Both the position numbers and the translations under genes were made by a program. From Gemmatimonadota bacterium (lineage in GTDB: Bacteria > Gemmatimonadota > Gemmatimonadetes > Gemmatimonadales > Gemmatimonadaceae), in contig PKVB01000212.1 of assembly GCA_003131365.1 (NCBI GenBank), positions 22,212 to 32,984 of the forward strand: a stretch of 10,773 nucleotides of DNA, written 5' to 3'. Positions within the stretch are counted from its first letter, which is position 1. The number at the start of each line of letters is the position of its first letter. The notes under the pieces were generated by a model, which worked only from the letters and a program-made list of their open reading frames with translations, was not told the DNA's origin and did no database searches. Below are positions 7,209-10,773 of this stretch, in pieces.

Positions 7209-7705
7209 GAAGGCACTGCCGCGAGAGTGTGCTCGGTCACTTTGCCACTCAGTACATCGCAGGCGTGTTGAATGATCGGATCCAGCGCGTCCAGCCCATC
7301 GCGCGCGCCACTCGGCGAGCCCGGCAGATTCACGATCAGCGATTTGCCGCGCACCCCGGCGACACCACGTCCCAAGGCGGCGCGTGGGAAAGTCGCGAGC
7401 GCCAGTATGCGAATCCGCTCCGCGATCCCGGGAGCCTCGCGCTCGATTACGGCCCGGGTGGCCTCTGGCGTGACGTCGCGGGGAGCGAGCCCGGTGCCAC
7501 CGGTGGTGAACACGAGATCCGCGCCCTCGGTATCGCACGCGTGAATGAGAGCGCGCACGATCTCCACTGTCTCGTCGGCGCACTTTGCCGCGGAAGCGAG
7601 CTCATACTTCTTGGCCTTCACCCAGCCGGCGACGACCGCGCCCGAAGTATCCTGCCGATCGCCGCGCACGACGGAATCGGAGACCGTGATGACCGCTACG
7701 CGCAC
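7205..7705 (-). CDS. mogA: Molybdopterin adenylyltransferase-like protein (MogA/MoaB family)
   Basis: A 166-residue single-domain protein of the MogA/MoaB family, which adenylates molybdopterin before molybdenum insertion in molybdenum-cofactor synthesis, in the cytoplasm. The fold starts with VAVITVSDSV (residues 3-12). The family signature TTGGTGLAPRDVTPEAT at 67-83 binds the cofactor and carries the conserved Asp D77. The second signature, NLPGSPSGARDGLDAL, is at 126-141. Length and motifs are complete. MogA and MoaB cannot be separated reliably by eye, so the symbol is provisional. The start is GTG at 7705, 4 nt after the gcvT stop with a weak ribosome site, which suggests coupling to gcvT. 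Its stop overlaps the start of the sigma-54 activator by 4 nt. No other molybdenum-cofactor gene is in the window. Confidence 0.88.
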   Translation of the reverse strand: MRVAVITVSDSVVRGDRQDTSGAVVAGWVKAKKYELASAAKCADETVEIVRALIHACDTEGADLVFTTGGTGLAPRDVTPEATRAVIEREAPGIAERIRILALATFPRAALGRGVAGVRGKSLIVNLPGSPSGARDGLDALDPIIQHACDVLSGKVTEHTLAAVPS

Positions 7706-7709
7706 GCGA

Positions 7710-8807
7710 TCAGAGCCTGCTGCCGTTCTTGTAGAACGGCATCTTCTGCACTGTCGCCTGAATGCGCTTGCCGCGAATCTCGATTTCCAGCGCGGCTCCT
7801 TCCGCCGCCGACGCGGGCGGCACGTAGGCGGTGCCGATCGGAATCCCCAGCGTCGGGCTCATCGTCCCGCTCCTCACCTCTCCGCTCGGCCGCCCAGCGG
7901 CGAACACCGGATATCCGTGCCGCGGGAATGATCTCTCCACGGTCGTGAATCCAACCAGCTTGCGCTCGAGCCCGCGCTCCTTCTGCTTCGCCAGCGCGTC
8001 GCGTCCGACGAAATCGCCCTTCTTCATTTTCACCAGCCAGCCGAGTGATGCTTCGAGCGGCGTGGTGGTGTCGTCGAGGTCGTTGCCGTAGAGCGCCATT
8101 CCCATCTCGAGCCGCAGCGAATCGCGCGCGCCGAGTCCGGTTGGCGTGACTTCACCCGAGGCGGTCAGCGCGTTCCAGATTTTCACGGCGTGCTCGCCCC
8201 CGAAGTACAGCTCGAATCCATCTTCGCCGGTGTAGCCGGTGCGTGCCACCCAGGTCTTCTTGCCGGCGAGGTCGGCCTCGGTCATCGCGAACGCAGCGAG
8301 CTCGGCGATCGGCGCGCCGGTGAGGCTGGCGACCACGCCGATGGCCTTGGGGCCCTGCACGGCCAGGAGCGCGGTCTGGTCCGATTCGTTGTTGAGGTTG
8401 GGCGAGATCGACTTGGTGTGCTCCTGAAACCAGGCCACGTCCTTGTCGATGTTGCCGGCGTTGACGACGATCAGGTAGTGCTCGTCACCCTGGCGATAGA
8501 CGATCAGGTCGTCGACGATCCCGCCGTCGGGCTTGCACGCGACCGAGTACATCGCCGTGCGGTCGCGCAGCTTGCCGACGTCGTTGGTGACCAGTCGCTG
8601 CACCATCTCGGCGGCGCGCGGCCCGAAGAAGGCGACCTCGCCCATGTGCGAGACGTCGAAGACGCCCGCCGACTCGCGCACGGCGCGGTGCTCGGCGGCT
8701 ACGCCCTCGTACTGCACGGGCATCTCCCAGCCGGCGAACTCGACGATCTGCGCACCGGCGTCGACGTGGCGGTCGAACAGGGCGGTGCGGCGCAGAGTCG
8801 TGGACAC
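7710..8807 (-). CDS. gcvT: Glycine cleavage system aminomethyltransferase (T protein)
   Basis: Aminomethyltransferase of the glycine cleavage complex. It takes the methylamine carried on lipoylated GcvH, releases ammonia and passes the one-carbon unit to tetrahydrofolate. At 365 residues it matches the usual length. Visible landmarks: FAGWEMPVQY at 24-33, GVFDVSHMGE at 48-57, GGIVDDLIVY at 95-104 holding the catalytic Asp (D99/D100), TGYTGEDGFEL at 190-200, and GLGARDSLRLEMGMALYG at 224-241 for folate binding. The C-terminal barrel includes SGTMSPTLG at 313-321. The start is GTG at 8807 with only a weak G-rich ribosome site upstream. It lies 41 nt after ftsZ and 4 nt before mogA. gcvH and gcvP are not in the window, so the glycine cleavage genes are probably dispersed. 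Confidence 0.95.
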   Translation of the reverse strand: MSTTLRRTALFDRHVDAGAQIVEFAGWEMPVQYEGVAAEHRAVRESAGVFDVSHMGEVAFFGPRAAEMVQRLVTNDVGKLRDRTAMYSVACKPDGGIVDDLIVYRQGDEHYLIVVNAGNIDKDVAWFQEHTKSISPNLNNESDQTALLAVQGPKAIGVVASLTGAPIAELAAFAMTEADLAGKKTWVARTGYTGEDGFELYFGGEHAVKIWNALTASGEVTPTGLGARDSLRLEMGMALYGNDLDDTTTPLEASLGWLVKMKKGDFVGRDALAKQKERGLERKLVGFTTVERSFPRHGYPVFAAGRPSGEVRSGTMSPTLGIPIGTAYVPPASAAEGAALEIEIRGKRIQATVQKMPFYKNGSRL

Positions 8808-8848
8808 CGCCCGCAGGCTAGCGCTACGGCGTGTTCAGCCCCGGAGAG

Positions 8849-9925
8849 CTAGCGCAGGAACGGCGGTACGTCGATGTCGTCGTCGGAGATCTCCAGCGAG
8901 GAACGCTGGCGATCGTCGATGCGCGGACCGCGGTCGCGACCGCGCGAGCGGCTGTCGCGGCGCGCGCTGCGCCCGGGGCGATGATCGAAGCCGGTGCCGA
9001 TGACGGTCACGCGCACCTCGTCGGACATGCTCTCGTCGATGACCGCGCCGAAGATGATGTTGGCGTTGGGGTCGGCGGCGTTCTGAATCGTCTCGGCGGC
9101 GTCGTTGACCTCGAACAGGCCGAGGTCCTTGCCGCCGGTGATGTTCAAGAGGATGCCGGTGGCGCCGTCGACGGACTCTTCCAGCAGCGGCGAGGAGATC
9201 GCGGCCTTGGCGGCGTCGGCGCTGCGGCTCTCGCCGCCGGCCGTGCCGATTCCCATGAGCGCGCGGCCCATGTGGCTCATGATCGTGCGCACGTCGGCGA
9301 AGTCGAGGTTGATGAGGCCCGGGATCGTGATCAGGTCGGTGATCCCCTGCACGCCCTGGCGCAGCACGTTGTCGGCCTCGCGGAAGGCGTCGAGCATCGA
9401 CGTGCGCCGCTCGACGACCGTCAGCAGCTTCTCGTTGGGGATCACGATCAGCGTGTCGACGACCTCGCGCAGGCGCTCGATGCCCTCGGTGGCCTGGCGG
9501 CCGCGCTGGGAGCCCTCGAACTCGAACGGGCGCGTGACCACGCCGACGGTGAGCGCGCCGATCTCGTTCTTGGCGATCTCGGCGATCACGGGAGCGGCTC
9601 CCGTGCCGGTGCCGCCGCCCTCGCCAGCGGTGACGAACACCATGTCGGCGCCCTTCAGCGCCTCCTTGATGTCGTCGCGCGACTCCGAGGCGGCGCCGAG
9701 GCCGACGTCGGGATTGGCTCCCGCGCCGAGACCTTTGGTCGACTCGTGGCCGATGTTCAGCTTGATGTCGGCGTCGCACATGGCGAGCGCCTGAGCGTCG
9801 GTGTTGGCGGCGATGAACTCCACGCCGCGCAGTCCGGCGTCGACCATACGGCTCACCGCGTTGGTGCCGCCGCCGCCGACGCCCACAACCTTGATGACCG
9901 CCAGATAGCTTCCGCTGCTCTCCAT
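8849..9925 (-). CDS. ftsZ: Cell division GTPase FtsZ
   Basis: Tubulin-like GTPase that polymerises into the cytokinetic ring at midcell. Complete at 358 residues. The nucleotide-binding start is IKVVGVGGGGTNAV (11-24) with NTDAQAL at 41-47. The tubulin signature GGGTGTG is at 103-109. The T7 synergy loop is NLDFAD at 206-211, with acidic D208 and D211 for GTP hydrolysis across the filament interface. The second domain runs to about 313. The linker (about 315-345) is short, Arg/Asp/Ser-rich and ends in the conserved tail DDDIDVPPFLR, the usual docking peptide for membrane tethers and regulators such as SepF. The sequence around residues 8-45 resembles actinobacterial FtsZ. ATG at 9925 is the natural start for the family; the only purine-rich ribosome site, GAAGGG at 9942-9947, is about 16 nt away, beyond a hairpin. 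Confidence 0.98.
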   Translation of the reverse strand: MESSGSYLAVIKVVGVGGGGTNAVSRMVDAGLRGVEFIAANTDAQALAMCDADIKLNIGHESTKGLGAGANPDVGLGAASESRDDIKEALKGADMVFVTAGEGGGTGTGAAPVIAEIAKNEIGALTVGVVTRPFEFEGSQRGRQATEGIERLREVVDTLIVIPNEKLLTVVERRTSMLDAFREADNVLRQGVQGITDLITIPGLINLDFADVRTIMSHMGRALMGIGTAGGESRSADAAKAAISSPLLEESVDGATGILLNITGGKDLGLFEVNDAAETIQNAADPNANIIFGAVIDESMSDEVRVTVIGTGFDHRPGRSARRDSRSRGRDRGPRIDDRQRSSLEISDDDIDVPPFLR

Positions 9926-9928
9926 GAT

Positions 9929-9987
9929 GGTTCTGTCCGAACCCTTCAGTAGAAAATTAGGGTTCGCAGCATACAGACTGGCGAACC
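9929..9987 (-). promoter_or_regulatory. ftsZ leader with four mutually complementary arms
   Basis: Reading the minus strand towards ftsZ there are four arms: 1, GGTTCGC (9987-9981); 2, GCGAACCC (9967-9960); 3, GGGTTC (9944-9939); 4, GAACC (9933-9929), which ends 3 nt before the ATG. Arms 1:2 pair over 7 bp and 3:4 over 5 bp, but 2:3 pair over 6 bp instead. The only Shine-Dalgarno-like run, GAAGGG (9947-9942), overlaps arm 3, so 2:3 pairing would bury it and 3:4 pairing would shorten its effective distance to the ATG. This resembles a translational switch or attenuator, but function is inference. Confidence 0.4.
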
Positions 9988-9999
9988 GCTGAGATGCGC

Positions 10000-10028
10000 A
10001 CGTTATGCAGGGAACTTCGCCCTGTCAA
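10000..10028 (-). promoter_or_regulatory. Candidate ftsZ promoter
   Basis: A perfect -35 TTGACA on the minus strand (10023-10028) is followed at 17 nt by TAACGT (10000-10005), a poor -10; CATAAC two positions nearer matches four of six. Transcription would start near 9993, just before the first leader arm. This would let ftsZ and the genes after it be transcribed independently of ftsQ. Confidence 0.35.
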
Positions 10029-10045
10029 CGCAGACGTCCAGTCTC

Positions 10046-10059
10046 GCAACAATCGTTGC
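10046..10059. promoter_or_regulatory. Palindrome upstream of the candidate ftsZ promoter
   Basis: GCAAC-AATC-GTTGC, a 14 nt interrupted palindrome, lies 18-31 nt upstream of the candidate -35 at 10023-10028, where an activator or repressor could bind. The remainder of the 232 nt ftsQ-ftsZ gap also holds an 11 nt palindrome, CTCTAGTAGAG (10114-10124), and an A/T-rich run at 10133-10144. Confidence 0.3.
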
Positions 10060-10157
10060 AGATCGCCCAACTCTCGACTGCCGCCTGAGGATCGGCCGCG
10101 ACCTGCAGTCAACCTCTAGTAGAGATTTAGTGTTTATTTTTTTGTTGCCGCTCGGCG

Positions 10158-10773
10158 CTATCCCCCGGATTCCGCGGCCGCCGTGCCGCTCGCTTCGCCA
10201 CTGCTCGTCGTCGGCGATTCCGCTTTGGCTTCCGTTTTGGCTTCCGTTTCGGCTTCGCCCGAGGTCGAGCTCGAGCTGGTCGGGGAGCTGGTGGGGGAAT
10301 TGGTCGAGGACCCGCCGCCGACGGCGGCGGACAGCCGTTCGGCGAGCGCTGCGGTCGATTCGCCGCCGCTCGAGCCCGAGGAGGGGGATTCCGCTTCAGT
10401 CGAGGTGAGCGGCGGCGCGGCGCGGCCGGAGAATCCCGCGGCCGGACGTTCGGGTAGGCGCACGTCGACGTAGGAGGCGCCGGCCGAGCTTGGGTCGGCG
10501 AGCACGCGCGCGAGCGAAAGCCACTTGGCGTGCGGTCGCGTGGCGTCGCCGAAGTAAGCGCGCAGCCCGCTGTGCATCACGAGCGTTAGCCCCTTGCTCG
10601 AGCTGTACGCGCGCGTGACCTGCTTGGCCAGCGGCGCGGAGGCGGCGCCGAGCACTGCGACGGCGCTCAGCAACGCAGCGTTGTGCAGGCGCTGGCCGGG
10701 CGCCGGCAGCGAGACGCCGGCGATCGCCGGCAGCGAGCCGGAGGCCAGCCCGGGGCCGAGCACGACGCCGCTG
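10158..10773 (-). CDS. ftsQ: Cell division protein FtsQ, C-terminal part with a long low-complexity tail
   Basis: Partial: the frame is open to the right window edge, so the cytoplasmic N-terminus, membrane segment and POTRA domain are outside. Counting from the GTG at 10763, residues 8-111 match the FtsQ beta domain: SGSLPAIAGV, a helical stretch around 28-50, then GLTLVMHSGLRAYFGD (58-73), KWLSLARVLAD (80-90) and ASYVDVRLPERPA (96-108). This periplasmic or extracellular domain binds FtsB/FtsL and links the ring to septal wall synthesis. After residue 111 comes a tail of about 90 residues rich in Ser, Glu, Ala, Thr and Gly, with a short ETEAKTEAKAE repeat and a possible short helix near 136-149; this tail is unusual. 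ftsZ follows after 232 nt with no ftsA in between, an arrangement typical of Actinobacteria. The identification rests on pattern and position. Confidence 0.8.
   Translation of the reverse strand, partial: SGVVLGPGLASGSLPAIAGVSLPAPGQRLHNAALLSAVAVLGAASAPLAKQVTRAYSSSKGLTLVMHSGLRAYFGDATRPHAKWLSLARVLADPSSAGASYVDVRLPERPAAGFSGRAAPPLTSTEAESPSSGSSGGESTAALAERLSAAVGGGSSTNSPTSSPTSSSSTSGEAETEAKTEAKAESPTTSSGEASGTAAAESGG
10220..10255. repeat. Three tandem 12 bp units inside the ftsQ tail
   Basis: Three 12 bp copies (CCGCTTTGGCTT, CCGTTTTGGCTT, CCGTTTCGGCTT on the plus strand), each differing at one or two bases. They encode the repeated Glu-Ala-Lys-Thr-type tetrapeptide in the FtsQ tail. A short in-frame repeat of this kind can change copy number by slippage without breaking the frame. 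Confidence 0.8.

Noticed and set aside
7209..7583. Upstream 125-codon extension of the sigma-54 activator frame
   Set aside because: It is Arg/His-rich, overlaps mogA in another frame and has no domain; the GTG at 7208 with a GTGA overlap starts exactly at the receiver fold.
8190..8852. 220-codon plus-strand open frame across gcvT
   Set aside because: Antisense shadow of gcvT with no recognisable domain or ribosome site.
8817..8855. GCTAGCGC repeated on both sides of the ftsZ-gcvT gap
   Set aside because: Only 8 bp in a GC-rich region and one copy overlaps the ftsZ stop; no further copies or mobile element features.
8835..9779. 314-codon minus-strand frame overlapping ftsZ
   Set aside because: Nearly all Arg, Gly, His and Asp; a frame-shifted reading of ftsZ, not a gene.
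8831..9952. 373-codon plus-strand open frame across ftsZ
   Set aside because: Composition (Asp, Gly, Ala, Val, His-rich, no fold) is that of an antisense shadow of a GC-rich gene; ftsZ on the other strand is certain.

Overview
The window looks like chromosomal DNA from a high-GC bacterium. The best guess is a deep-branching Actinomycetota, for example Thermoleophilia-like, but this is only moderately supported. The main reasons are that ftsQ is followed directly by ftsZ with no ftsA between them, the FtsZ N-terminus has an actinobacterial look, and there is a SARP/AfsR-like BTAD-ATPase regulator. An intact sigma-54 activator is unusual for that phylum, so other high-GC phyla such as Gemmatimonadota remain possible. 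No rRNA, tRNA, CRISPR array, transposase or phage gene was found.

Right half (about 5.6-10.8 kb, all minus strand, clearly GC-rich): a conserved housekeeping run reading ftsQ (3' part only) - 232 nt leader - ftsZ - 41 nt - gcvT - 4 nt - mogA/moaB - 4 nt overlap - NtrC-type sigma-54 activator. The tight spacing from ftsZ onwards suggests co-transcription of cell division, glycine cleavage, molybdenum-cofactor synthesis and a regulator. The regulator has an intact AAA+ domain with GAFTGA loop and a Fis-type HTH, but its receiver domain lacks the phosphoacceptor Asp. The ftsQ-ftsZ gap holds a candidate promoter and a leader with four complementary arms that can pair in mutually exclusive ways just before the ftsZ start codon.

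Middle (about 4.3-5.6 kb): a 264-residue two-domain protein of unknown function (minus strand), with an imperfect inverted repeat upstream of it. Next to it is a roughly 300 nt gene-free stretch. On the plus strand this stretch folds into three successive hairpins, the last a textbook Rho-independent terminator. No plus-strand gene explains it, so it is a candidate small RNA.

Left part (1-4.35 kb, visibly less GC-rich): a large plus-strand regulator (BTAD, AAA ATPase and TPR regions; its 5' end, probably with the DNA-binding domain, lies outside the window) converges on a minus-strand membrane-anchored HD-GYP cyclic-di-GMP phosphodiesterase. A short hairpin lies between the two stop codons. 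The left part looks like accessory signalling genes beside the conserved division cluster.
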